Below are positions 12,172 through 23,281 of a DNA stretch of 64,000 nt, one piece after another. The stretch is from contig OX388351.1 of assembly GCA_947579665.1 (NCBI GenBank), positions 53,886,939 to 53,950,938 of the forward strand, given 5' to 3'. Source of the stretch: Sympetrum striolatum. Taxonomy: Eukaryota; Arthropoda; Insecta; Odonata; Libellulidae. Made by a program: the position numbers and the translations under genes. Every line of letters starts with the position of its first letter. Position 1 is the stretch's first letter. The notes beneath the pieces were generated by a model, which was not told the origin of the DNA, searched no databases, and saw nothing but the letters and a program-made list of their open reading frames with translations.

Positions 12172-13539
12172 ATTTTAGTTTTTATCCCAATTTTTATACT
12201 AACCTATCTTGTAATCTAGCTATCTACTTTTTCTGTGCCTATGTAAATACGCTGTTCGGCGTGTGGTAGGGGGTGCAAGTGCGACTCTATTTTCCTAATC
12301 GATTGCTTTAGTGTATTGTTTGCGAAAGTGGGTGAATTCTTGATTAGATTCGTTTTAGAATCTATTTCCTTGATCTATCAGTATCAGAATGGCCTACATA
12401 ACAAGGAGGTCGTATCAGATCATTTACATCTTCTTACAAAGAAACTGCTCTCGACTTATTTAGTAAATTTATCCTTTTTATTGATCTTCTATCTCCTAGA
12501 GTTTTCCATCCCGCATCCTGAACCATCTGAGTAACTATTATGATATTTGAAAAAATAGATGCTGGGGCAAATTGTTAAAAAAATTCACGTCTTCCATAAA
12601 AGTAATCAATTAGGGAAGTAGAATCATTGTGCATGCTTGTGTTCCTGTTTACTGGTATTGCCATATTTATTTCTATTTGCACAGTAATTGTTAAAAAATC
12701 AGTGCATATTATTAGTTAGATGCATATTTTTATGTATGTTTGTATAAGAAAAGGTCTAGATGGAAGATGGTACTTTATAAACCTAGTTTTGCTCAATAGA
12801 GATGTGTTTATGCATGTGTGTACGTATGTATGGTGCGTACATACACTCAAAGAAAAGATCGAACGGGTTCTACACAGAACCCCCGAATCTTATGCAGCCA
12901 CTGAGACCCAAGTTTGCAATATGGCAACACCGTAGGCTGCAACCCGATATAACTCCTTTTTGATTCCTAATATTTTCCCACATCCATAATCTGTTTGAAT
13001 AATACCACAGTTATTACTAACATCAGAGCCGACGTAATATCTTACATTACTATGCTTAGCCACTTGATGGCAGAATGAATGCAACAAAAACATGCGTATT
13101 GAAGATTTTGCGGTAAAAGTAAAACTTTCATCCAGTTGTTGTGACGTATTGTCGCCAGGAATGAAGCCCGAAAATTACGAACGTCCTTTTTTGATGAATC
13201 AAAATCGTCGCATTGTTCCAACTGCATAAAGGATTAAATTGCCCATGACGCTCTTCCGTACGAAAATATTGCTTTCAATAGATCAGAGGTCGCTGAGTAC
13301 GGCGAATGTGAAATGGGTTTGCGCTGCTGCGGAAAATGTGATTTCTACCGGAAGAGTCTCTAATTGATGGAGTAAAAGCGTTTCACCCGAATTTATATGC
13401 GCCAAAGAAATAAAATTTTAGGAAAATCATGGACAACCTATGCGTTACGTCTGATGTATTTTTCCGCTGCCGGCATAAATGATATAATCTATGCCAAAAT
13501 GCAATCTTAATTATAAAATAGTAGTTTGGTAACTAACCA
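12172..13539. other. No recognised gene
   Basis: AT-rich to mixed sequence. A small hairpin, GGGTTCT-ACAC-AGAACCC, lies near 12866-12883. Short frames around 12890-13230 overlap on both strands without recognisable motifs. Confidence 0.4.
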
Positions 13540-13835
13540 CCGTTTAGCTATCTATTTAAGACCCGCCTAGATAAAAATATTTCATTTGGTACTTATGAAA
13601 ACTGCTGCTTTCCTCTATTTTTCAACATAACCGCCATTTCAATTCAAGAGTTTCTCATATCTTTCCAACAATTTGAAAATTCCTTATGCAAACATACGCC
13701 AGGGTATGTGGTCAGACTCACAGCATTTTGAAGATCTTCGTTGTCAAGGAAATGCTGGTCTCGAAATAATTTCTTCATCTAAGTTAACACATTTATAGTG
13801 AAGAGGATATCTGATGGAGCCAAGTCCGGGCTGTA
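13540..13835 (-). pseudogene. Mariner-type transposase C-terminal remnant
   Basis: On the minus strand 13832-13809 encodes 'SPDLAPSD', the hallmark motif just around the third catalytic acidic residue of mariner transposases. Downstream follow 'FRDQHFLDNEDLQNAV' (about 13755-13710), 'KEFSNCWKDM' and a 'GYVEK'-like end read across a frameshift, in the order seen in the family. Stops interrupt it. Beyond the coding remnant, GTTAGTTACCAAACTACT near 13522-13540 fits the usual mariner 3' flank, but no terminal repeat was found. The N-terminal and middle parts are missing; a fold-back sequence lies where they should be. Confidence 0.75.
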
Positions 13836-13838
13836 TCA

Positions 13839-14113
13839 ACGTTGCCACCAGCTATGAAAACAATGGAAACCCCCGGATTGTGATCTTATTATAAGTATCC
13901 GTTTTAATTTAATTCAAATAAGATTCTGTTTTCAGTTAATGTCGGTTTAAGATGGCTTCCAAGAAACACCCAGTGTATATTCAATAGCCATGCTATCATC
14001 ATCTTCTCTTAAACCCCTGTAGATGATAGCATAGCTATTGAATATACACTGGGTGTTTCTTGGAAGATCGGTAATCCGAGACTCTCCATTGTTTCCAATA
14101 CCGCTAGCAACGT
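13839..14113. repeat. Fold-back palindrome with 45-nt near-perfect stem
   Basis: The inner arms 13956-14000 and 14022-14066 are reverse complements at 44 of 45 positions, separated by a 21-nt loop. Weaker outer arms, 13839-13887 and about 14064-14113, share ACGTTGC, AAACAATGG and CGGATT blocks in inverted order. A 68-nt unmatched segment sits in the left half only (13888-13955). This could be a fold-back transposable element, an inverted duplication, or a long RNA hairpin. No target duplication seen. Confidence 0.85.
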
Positions 14114-15441
14114 AGGTAACGAATGCTTACAGAAATGGTTCTAGAAGGATGTTCAAACCTCTCATCGTTATCCTATTCAAGAAATTAGACAAAGCAAATT
14201 TACCTAATTGTTATTTATTTTTATGTATTTCAAGCTGAAGGAAAAGACCAGATCAAAATAACAACAAGAATAGTATTTTCGTTGATAAAAACAAAGAGAT
14301 CATGAGCACAGTTATGTAACCGCCGTTTGATGCTCAACTGGAAGTGAAGAGCAAGGTTTGTTTGTACAGCCCTCTTGCGAGTGAAAAGTGCATGCTTTGA
14401 AGCACGGAATCGAAGTGAACGAAATGCTTGAGAGAGCCTTGTTTTACCTCCCGCCTGCCAAATAATCTCTCTCGCAAAATAAAGAGCCGCCGACGTAATT
14501 GGGTTGGAATAATTATTCCTTTGTCATTCCTGCTTGAGATACGCTCGTGATCGAAAATAACACGAAGTTTTCGGAGCGGTTTCGCCTTGTTTTCGAGACG
14601 GAAATCACGAAACGAGGAATGTACAGTTCTTCGAGACGTTATCCGCATCCCAAAGGATGCGGTCGTAATTCTTAATAGTTCCCGAGGTTTAAACAAAGTT
14701 TCATCTCTCTCTCGAGATGGTGTGTGTATGCGAATGAGGAAGTTACTCCGCAAAATAACTCAGCTTCCCTTTAGAAATCGGCAAATGCTGTAGGAAATTC
14801 GTTGTCAATTTACTCAAAACTGCGTTAACTCATTACGGTGCTACGACATGTGAATGACAGTCTGGATAATACGATTGCCAGTCCAAATTGCGTTGCGTGC
14901 ATTCTCTAGACTATGAATTCATTCAAGGAAATCACTCCTCACCGGAAGATTAGGAAGTAATTTTGTAATTGAGGAGGAATACTTTCCCACTGGAAAAATT
15001 GGAGCCGTATTTCCGATGTGGGAAGACTAAAAGGAGATATAGGTATTCAATGATGATATCCAAATCTCGAACTGTTTTTACCGAAATATTTTGCGAAGTT
15101 TCTGTACACAGCCCATAGTCTAGCAAGATAAAGCTTAATTATGAGATTAATATATTTAAGTGTCTTACGGGTTATCTTTAGGTGGAAGGTTGTGAAGGTC
15201 TTTAGGTAGAAGACCCGTTAACGAAATTGGATGCAATAATTATGCTTGAGAAAAAGTAACCTTTTCTAAGATATAAAACATCATTTCAGAATTTTTTGAA
15301 ATAGCATGCGGTACGGTAGCTTTAGAAAATCGTTCGGTTAGATGGAAAAAATCCTAACAGTATCTCCTCATTGGGTCCAAATTGGTTCAATTGCTTAATT
15401 ATCCGGTGAATAAGATAAGCGAATGTTTTTCGAGTCATACC
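14114..15441. other. No recognised gene; GC-richer patch with a 139-codon frame
   Basis: 14334-14753 on the minus strand is an open frame of 139 codons. It is arginine-rich with no recognisable domain, and a 68-codon plus-strand frame overlaps it. The underlying DNA is of mixed composition (for example TCTCTCTCGAGATGG) and may simply be a non-coding island. The rest is AT-rich and featureless. Confidence 0.3.
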
Positions 15442-15513
15442 TCCCGTGTGGTCTAGTAGATAGGATATCTTGGTTTCACCCAGAAGGTCCGGGTTCGATT
15501 CCCGGTATGGGAT
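15442..15513 (+). tRNA. tRNA-Glu (TTC)-like gene, probably degenerate
   Basis: The 72 nt match the eukaryotic tRNA-Glu pattern: acceptor strands TCCCGTG and TATGGGA pair with two G-T wobbles, the A-box region reads TGGTCTAGTAGATAGG, and the T arm CCGGGTTCGATTCCCGG is perfect. The anticodon loop contains TTTCAC, giving anticodon TTC. Two defects argue for a pseudogene or SINE source: the anticodon stem TCTTG/CCAGA has one mismatch, and the first loop base is G where a pyrimidine is usual. A T-run at 15515-15519 could terminate RNA polymerase III. No intron. Confidence 0.7.
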
Positions 15514-16549
15514 ACTTTTTATTTAGCAGTGTCTAAGTCGCAGGGGTTATTTTTCTAGTATAACAACTCTGTAGCAGCAAATTCGGATCCTGGTTAGGGC
15601 ACGTTTATCTGTTTATGTAATTTAAATGGTTAAAAGTACGAATAGTCTCTAGGGAGTGAAAATTTCCCAATTCTTTACTATTATGAATCAGAATAATAAC
15701 AAGGTTAAGTGGTTTTTCTGTGGCTAAGAAGAACAATGAGCATGAAATCAACAAGGAAGACACTTTAATTTCCTGTAAATCGTATATACAGGCCTTGGGG
15801 CGATGCTGGAGGATTTAATCTACATCTGTTTAGACCAATTCATTCACAAGGATATTGCAATTATATTCTTTCTCAACTAGCACTCAATTATTATTATATT
15901 AAAAATGAAACTGTATCATATTAACAGCACATCACCGTTTTTTAGCTCGAATTCGTCCCATTGCCGCAACATTTCAAACGAAAAGACTCACTCAACCTGT
16001 CTCTCCACAAGATTGCTAGAGATATGCAGAGATTCTCTAAGAAATTAATTTGGTTCACCTCTGCACTGATTGGTAAATAGTGAAAATCTCTCTAATTTAC
16101 GTGTATAATCCATAATATTTATTATTTCTACCATGCCTTCTCAAATTTCGAGTCTTTCATGAAATTTGATAACACATATTAGGTTGGGACCGAAATTTCC
16201 TTGCACTTATTTATTTATGAATACCGCCGCAATCAGTCCGAGGACAGGTGGTGACGTTGATTTGTATAATAATTAATTTAAAATATTTCTATGCATCGAT
16301 ATAATACAAACTACGTAAGATATAAAAATGTATAAATAAAAATAGTAAATACAAAATTGTAATACATACATGAAATATTATTAAACAACCTTTTGCCTGA
16401 AGATGCTACTATGTTAAGTTACTATGAAGAGGATCTTCAGTGTTTCCTTTTTCGTTCCATGTTTGTTCAGAGTTCAGTTCTCTCATATTATTTCGATTTC
16501 TTCTAAGTTTATTTCTTTCTAAGATGACAGTAACATTTTACGCACATAT
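15514..16549. other. AT-rich, nothing recognised
   Basis: No gene or clear repeat; only the T-run downstream of the tRNA-like gene. Confidence 0.4.
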
Positions 16550-16745
16550 TAATTGCATATTAATAGACAGAACAAAGAAACCGTAGACAGAAGAAATTGG
16601 TTGAGTCAAATATTGAGGGTAAAGGGGTTGTCGAAGACTGTAATTGAGGGTGAATTCAGGGTAAAAAACAGAAGGGAAAATAAAGACAAAAGATGTTGTA
16701 TAACATAAGGGGTGGGGTTAACTATAAGTAAATGAAGGACTTAAT
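16550..16745 (+). pseudogene. LINE RT C-terminal remnant
   Basis: Across two frames the plus strand reads 'QILRVKGLSKTVIEGEF' followed by 'NRREN' and 'IRGGVNY', the same 'LR ... KTVIEG ... R-R' tail motif seen in the LINE remnant at 5.7-6.3 kb. It is short, lacks a start and is frameshifted. Confidence 0.6.
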
Positions 16746-19347
16746 ATGCACTTAATATGCATTTTTGATTGTATATGAACTTTCTGGAAGGTTGAAAATT
16801 CATGATGATGCTTAATTGAAGCTTGTATAGTTTTAAAATAATAATTGCAGTCAAAAATCTGATTGTTTATAAATGGGAAGTATTCAGTTATGTGACAGCG
16901 AGATGATTTTCTGCAAACAAATATGTTATAGCGACTGCTTTTGGTTGATATTGTGGTGAATGTTAAGTTTTCCGAACTTAAAAGGTAAACTTTCCTCATT
17001 GTCAATAGAAATTTAGACTTAAATAATCATAATTGTAACATTTTTTGTTCAAAATAGGTTTATGTAGCCGAAGGAATGCCTTATATTCCTTTGTATAACC
17101 GAGAATTCAATTTTGAAATGAAATTCCATCTCATTAGGGAATATTTTAAATCTAATGTATTTATTTATAATCAAGTCTTCATAATTTCTATTACTATTAC
17201 TATCTTAGAATCTTATTACAAGATGCATATTCCCCATTTCTTCATCTTTTACGTAATATAAGGGGAATATTTGACTTATTGATGTAACTCGTAACTTAAT
17301 TTATGACTACAAATATTTTTTGCTACATGTACGACTTGAATGCTAATGCAAACCTTTTTATCGTTTCAGGTATGTCGACCTTTTTCTTCCTCTGTTTGAA
17401 TTCCGGCAGTATTCCTTCTTGGAAATCTCGTAATTTACCAAGTGATTTGACCGTTTTTGTGAGTACCAATTCCTCATTTATTCAGTCAGATTGACCTTCT
17501 CGAGTAATTGAGGGCCCTCGATGCCTTGGAAAATTTCAGACGGGCCCTTTAAACGTAAGAGAATTTGGATTCGATGTTTTATTACCCGCTGTTACAATGA
17601 TTTGATGTCTCCTCTTTTTATTCGTCCCGTGGATCGTATTATTGGTCTGCTTTGCCTCATGAATGTTCCGGCAATCCCATCTCTTGCCCTGTCGGCATTT
17701 AATTTCCCATTCGGTTTATGTCCTTTATTTGTTAAGGTAATCGGTAGCACTCGGCTCTTCAAATTCATTCGAGAATCTCCGATTTTATCGTAGATGTCGC
17801 ATAAATTTAGTATGTATCCAATGTATCCATTTCTGATTTAGTCTAGCCAAGTGCACACTTTCTCCTGCCTTCAAGATTTTTATCTCTAATTCTTGTACCC
17901 TCTGTTCATTCACTATTGTCCCTGTAATATTAAGGTATATTATTCTTCTAAATGGTAGAACATAAATGTATGTATCAAAGTAAAGATATATGGTAAAAAT
18001 TCAGTTTTCCCTAGACAAAGATTACAGCATCATAAATTCTTGCGAAGTGGACGAGCATGAAACATAAGTTCAGCGTGCATTATAATATTTTGACAGATAT
18101 TACGAAGGTTTTTTCATAGCGTTCGTATCTAAAGCTATACATTAAAACTTGCCATGCCATTATGGTATATTTGACATTTTTTTAATAAATCGATGTTCAG
18201 ATTTTCGCTATTTTAATACAGCAATACGGACTATATCAGGATTTTTACGATTAAATTGCATTTATAATTTACATTACAAAGTTACCAAATGTATTACGGG
18301 ATAATTTCATGTACAGATTAGTTGTTTAGTGCAAACAATATAATTTCCAAAAAATTAAAGTATGTCAATATAATATATTCAACATAAGTAAAGTTAATCT
18401 GTGATATATTTAGAGATAACTTATCTTTGCATTCAAGAAAATGCATGATTCTGCTATGATTTCGCCCATGGAGAACAAACGAATTCATTCCGATATAAAA
18501 CAGCAGGTCTTCCTCAGTCATATCTGGAGGGAGACAGGATCGAGATTATATCGTAATATTGCTTTCGGAAGCGGAAGCAGGTATCCGTTGCGGAACGCTA
18601 CGTGACTCTCCTTGCCGACATCAGGAGGCCATAATAATTGGATCCGGCGTGTCGCCAGCAAGCAATACTTTTTTATTTAATGGCTAGAGAAAGGATAGCT
18701 CACTGAGACCGCTTTCTCATTTGCGACATTATTGCCTGCTTAACATATAAAGTAGGGGAGCGGAGGAAACTTTTTCAGATGTTCCCTGCCACGTGTGGTC
18801 TCAGCCCATCAATTGTCGGCATAATTTCTCAGCGAATTCGTTTTAATGGTTCCGTCGATGTCTTTTTGCTGTAAATTCCGATGCCTTGAGCAATGTGGAT
18901 ATTCAAGCTCTCGGTTATATATACGGGACCACTGTGATTAGGTTGCAAAAATTATCCTAGTAAACTGATTTAAAGCTTAACCCCTCGATCCCATCATATA
19001 GTACGTGTATACTAATACGCCTGGTGTTATACTTCACTTCTGCATCTTATAGAAGCATTATTTTCGTGTAACATTCTATAATATACTTATATTCTCATTA
19101 TGGAAGATATTTTATTCGCATATATGCATGTTTTGTATTTTTTTGTGCATAATACATCAACTTAAAGGTACCATTAACTTGAATACAAACCACACGCTAT
19201 TTATATATTAGTATTTTAATCATATACTACATATAGAGTTAATTCTTTTAAAATTACATGCTTAAAATGAAATGTATCTTCAGGATTAAGAGTGAGATTC
19301 TTTTACTGCCATATTTCCACTAGCATAACGGTAGAATCACCTCTGGA
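16746..19347. other. No recognised gene; mixed-composition patch at 18530-18900
   Basis: Mostly AT-rich. The frames at 17303-17494 and 17521-17793 have no recognisable domain. The 18530-18900 patch is more complex (CGGAAGCGGAAGCAGG, an E-box CACGTG near 18790) and could be regulatory. I see no exon signals I would trust. Confidence 0.3.
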
Positions 19348-19390
19348 ATCATCACGGATCATCACGGATCATCACTGGATCATCACGGGA
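19348..19390. repeat. 10-bp tandem repeat ATCATCACGG, about 4 copies
   Basis: ATCATCACGG is repeated head to tail, with one unit carrying an extra T (ATCATCACTGG). The last unit forms the outer edge of the long inverted repeat that begins at 19381. Confidence 0.85.
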
Positions 19391-19481
19391 CGCAATCAAA
19401 GTATTTTTCAAAAATTTCTATTTATTTATTATTATTATTAATTCTAATTTCTAATGTCTACGAAGAGTATTTTAGTTATTG
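19381..19481 (+). repeat. Left arm of 101-bp inverted repeat
   Basis: Starts CATCACGGGACGCAATCAAA and is the reverse complement of 21390-21490 at 98 of 101 positions by direct comparison. The arms may be the terminal repeats of a 2.1-kb non-autonomous element or a local inverted duplication. No matching target duplication was found outside the arms. Confidence 0.9.
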
Positions 19482-20941
19482 AACTGGATTACATATGGAC
19501 TTTTAGCCCATACGTGATCCCGATTTAAAATATTACGAGAATAAATTCATTTTTTCTTCCACAGAAATTCTCAAATGTATTGTGTCCTTTCACATAAAAA
19601 TAAGCGCGATTAGGGTCAAATGTAAGGCATCTTTTTAAACATTTTAAAAGGTACACTTCATCATTCGATCCTGGTTTAATAATTCAGAAATGAGATTCTG
19701 AATTATTGAACCAGGAAAATTGAAGGATTCTAAGCTCATTCAATATAATTGGAATTGCACTAAATGCCATCGCACGTCATCGAATACTTCCATGAAAGAG
19801 ATTGAGGGACTTGACATCTTTTGACCTTTTCAATTATTTCTCAGAAATACATTTCCTGGAACTAGGTCTTCCCTCCCATATATATATGACCTTCTTGACC
19901 TTTGCAAATTTACTTAAAAGCTGGTGTGCCTTCTCTGGTACTTGCTATCGGTCCTTCTTTGTAAAGGTAGTACCTCATGGAATATGAAAGAGGATTTTTA
20001 ATATACTTGTAATGAGATCAGGGAAGGTCGGAAACGATTTTGAGTGGAGCCAAAATTTATTTCGCCTTGATATCAAAGTTCCAATAAGAATCCAATACTC
20101 GGAGTAGACTCGTGCTTTTCTAATCTGAGATATCTCAAGAAAGCTCATAGCTGTAGATACGTAAGATTTTTTGCTACTTTACATATTTATCTTGTTTAAA
20201 TTTACGGGTTGCTTTTCTGTTTACAAGAAAATTATGATCAGAAGGCTCGAATTATTTTAACCTTGCACGCAGAATTCCCTGGAAATAATTTGCTTTCCCT
20301 CACGGGATTTTTTTTGTGCAATCTTCTGATCTGTGTATAATTTATGAAAATTAATATTAGAACCTGAATCCCATGTCTAGCATACAAAACATCATATATT
20401 TATATATTATAGGCATAAAATTAACTTTATGGACAAAGTTTTCATATCCACCGATGGTTAAATTCTATCAAATTTTACTTTCTAACAGAGCAAGGCTTCA
20501 GTGTTGCAGGCCTGCGCTATACATGACATTTAGTATAAGTTTTCGTAATTATGTATTATTTATTTAAAAGTTGAAAGTGAAAGGCAGTAATCAAACGTGA
20601 GTTCTGAAAGAGAATTTCTAACTTCGTTCATATCTTATTTGAATTCCAAATTGCAAAGACTCTACTGAAATAATGTAATGCACCACATCAAATATTAATT
20701 TATATATTCATGTTTAAATGTTTACCATTCTTTGTTGGAAATATTCTTTATAGATCACGGAAATAATCTTATTTATTCAAAACGTCATCATCTACTTCCC
20801 GCGATCATTTATTTGTATATTAAATTGCATTTAATAACGTAAAAATTCTTTGTATACGTTAAAAATAATGTTGATTTTCAAACAACTATTCCACTTAGTT
20901 CCGTGACGATTTAATTAAATTTTCAAATGTTAAGCATTGAA
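19482..20941. other. Spacer of the inverted repeat; hairpin at 19669-19716
   Basis: No coding frame above background. A hairpin with arms 19669-19689 and 19696-19716 (20 of 21 paired, 6-nt loop; starts TCCTGGTTTAATAATTCAG) stands out. Near 20511 GCCTGCGCTATACATGAC resembles GGCCCGCGCTATACACGAC near 25269. Confidence 0.5.
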
Positions 20942-20955
20942 TAAGTTACATATTC

Positions 20956-21286
20956 CCAAGGAAAAACGGACTTGAAAAAAGTCTGACAGGGCCTGGAATC
21001 GAACCCGGGATCTTCCTCTAACCGGGAGGCTGCCTTAACCATCTAGGCTACCCGACCAGAACATTTCAACCAGCCGTTTTGGGGACTTTGTGCGCAAGGG
21101 CAAGTGCAGTTTCGTCCGACTGAGTGGCATCGTCTGCGGCCATGGCCTCATCGAGGCACCGGCAACACAAAGAAGATCCCGGGTTCGATTCCCGGCCCTG
21201 TCAGACTTTCTTCAAGTCCGTTTTTCCTTGGGAATTTTCCTGGGTGCACGCCCTTATGTGCAAAGTCACCTTTACCCTTTCCTTAT
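20956..21286 (+). mobile_element. Two-armed SINE, copy A
   Basis: A 331-bp insertion flanked by a perfect 14-bp target duplication TAAGTTACATATTC (20942-20955 and 21287-21300). The 3' domain on the plus strand runs from a B-box (GGGTTCGATTCCC, about 21180) through CAGACTTTCTTCAAGTCCG, TTTTTCCTTGGGAATTTTCC and GGTGCACGCCCTTATGTGC to ACCCTTTCCTTAT. The 5' end begins CCAAGGAAAAACGGACTTG, the inverted copy of that 3' domain. It leads into a minus-strand tRNA-like head whose A-box TAGCCTAGATGG (about 21038-21049) and B-box read leftward. The two arms therefore face outward around an asymmetric centre (about 21060-21175). The short reading frames here are chance. Confidence 0.88.
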
Positions 21287-21389
21287 TAAGTTACATATTC
21301 TTTGTATATTTTGGAAACAATCCTAATTATAAAAAATCCTTTATATATTAACCGTGATAATGAACTTAAATCTTATAATGCTTAGCATA

Positions 21390-21490
21390 CAATAGCTGAA
21401 ATACTCTTCTTAGACATTAGAAATTAGAATTAATAATAATAATAAATAAATAGAAATTTTTGAAAAATACTTTGATTGCGTCCCGTGATG
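21390..21490 (-). repeat. Right arm of 101-bp inverted repeat
   Basis: Reverse complement of 19381-19481 with three mismatches. It ends GATTGCGTCCCGTGATG; the sequence beyond it is unrelated to the left flank. Confidence 0.9.
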
Positions 21491-22115
21491 CTTTTCCAAA
21501 CCCTTGCGGCCTCTTCCATGTTGTGAATTGAGCAGGTCTGATATGCAGTAATGTGATAGAAGATGCCAATATTATTTCCTTCGTCGTACACTGAAATCAA
21601 AGTGAAAGGATCGCGTAATTCATCCAAGCGTAATTATCTCGTAACTTTCTCCCTCGTGTGCCAACAAATCTTCATCCCTCTCCGCCATTTCGCCTCCACG
21701 AGATATTTACAAATTTCAGTTCAGTTTATATTTGGATAGAAGCTTTCGCCTCCTGAAAGAGTTGTGCAGACGTCTCTTTGAGCAGCTCCGTTAAGTATTC
21801 ACAGTCGAAAGGTCTGCACTCGTCCTCCGCCCGCAGCTATTTGTCCTCCCATGTCCACGTAGGGAGTCGTTCAAACTGTTGGTCAAGAGAGGACTCTCCT
21901 TCGGGCTTTTAATAAGAATTTTCCGGACGCTCTCGTTTTTGCAGGTTCAGGTGAGGGGACAAGCTTTCCCCGCGCTCAATACGCGAATATCTGCGGCATC
22001 AAAATTTCACGATATTCTTCTACGAGCGATATGTATTTAAAAACTAGAGGGACTTTCACATGGCTGGAAATTGCGTATTTTTGAAATGGTAGACAAGCGA
22101 GAAGAAAATAAAGAA
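21491..22115. other. No recognised gene; mixed-composition patch at 21640-22000
   Basis: Less AT-rich than its surroundings, with segments such as GTCCTCCGCCCGCAGC, but no usable frame or domain. Possibly a regulatory island. Confidence 0.3.
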
Positions 22116-22987
22116 AAAAATCTGATGTGGCCAACACATGACTTTCTCCGTATTTATTGAAAACATAAGCCTATGCCGGTAATGTATAAATAACTCTAAA
22201 ACAATGAGTGTTACAGGAAAATGTTTCATACAAGCTTTGTAGTAAAAAAACATTATCTAAAACTTTGGTACATAATTGTATATACCTAAATTGCATTCTG
22301 ATAGATATATGTATGAAAAATTTCCTTTTCTGGGTAAACAACAACTTCCGGTTAACCATTATTGAAGAATAACTCCTAAACAATCAGTGTTACGAAAAAA
22401 TGTTTCATACAAAAGTTGTAGTAAAAAACATTATCTACAACTTTGATAGATAATTGTATATACCTACATTGCATTTTGACAGAGATATGTATGAAAAACT
22501 TCCTTTTTTGGGTAAACAACAACTTCCGGTTAACCATTATTGGGGAATAACTCCTAAACAATCAGTGTTACGAAAAAATGTTTTTTACAAAAGTTGTAGT
22601 AAAGTACATTATCTATAACTTTTGTATGTAATTGTATATACCTATATTGCATTCTTACAGAGATATTTAGGAAACAAAAATTTGTTCCGGATAAACCGTA
22701 ACTTCCGGTTAAGCGATATTCTCCAAAAACTAATCAACTCTTGGTATTGTTAGGGACATACTAAATATGAATTTGAAAATGATCGAATAATTACTTTTTA
22801 ATATAGAGCGCACACAATATTTTTAACCACAGACAGACAGACAGACACACAGACAGACATGTTCGGGAAAATAGCTAAAACATGCTCTATGGGCCCCAAA
22901 ACATCTATTTCCGTCAAAATCTGGAGGTCGAATTTTTTTGCGAATACAATACTTTCTCTATACTACGTATAGGGAGAAAGTAAAAAT
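22116..22987 (+). mobile_element. ACTTTCTCC-family modular repeat, 178-bp modules
   Basis: Starts AAAAATCTGATGTGGCC, which includes a small hairpin ATGTG-GCCAA-CACAT, and ends in the hairpin-forming ACTTTCTC/GGGAGAAAGT followed by AAAAAT. Three tandem modules of 178-179 bp are marked by CTTCCGGTTA at 22345, 22523 and 22702, each with AATCAGTGTTACGAAAAAATG and ACATTATCTA blocks. An ACAG microsatellite (about 22831-22858) precedes the conserved 3' end. No coding capacity. Confidence 0.8.
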
Positions 22988-23281
22988 CTTATACACAACC
23001 AAAAAATATAAATAAAAATAAATACATATTGTAAATATAAAAATAAACCAGATGCAATTCCCTTTAACCTGCTCTAATGATGACGTAAGTTGAACATATC
23101 TCGAATTAATTGTAAACAATGATGTCCTCAAATCATATCCTTTGTAATTAGGTTCAGTTAATCCTAAGATATAAAATTTAGGTGTAAATTGATAATATTG
23201 TTATATTGACGCCAGTCACATATTTTTGTAATAGCCGAGTTATGGATTTTTGGATTACGCATATTGCAGCATCAATTGGTA

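Noticed and set aside
14334..14753. 139-codon arginine-rich minus frame as a protein gene
   Set aside because: No recognisable motif, an opposite-strand frame overlaps, and nothing supports splicing or a start; left as an unannotated patch.
21090..21351. Overlapping 61-78 codon frames in all three registers
   Set aside because: They lie inside the two-armed SINE.
22116..22987. Helitron or DINE-type interpretation of the ACTTTCTCC family because of the microsatellite core and 3' hairpin
   Set aside because: The 3' end after the hairpin is AAAAAT, not CTRR, and a clean A-T insertion junction is not shown.
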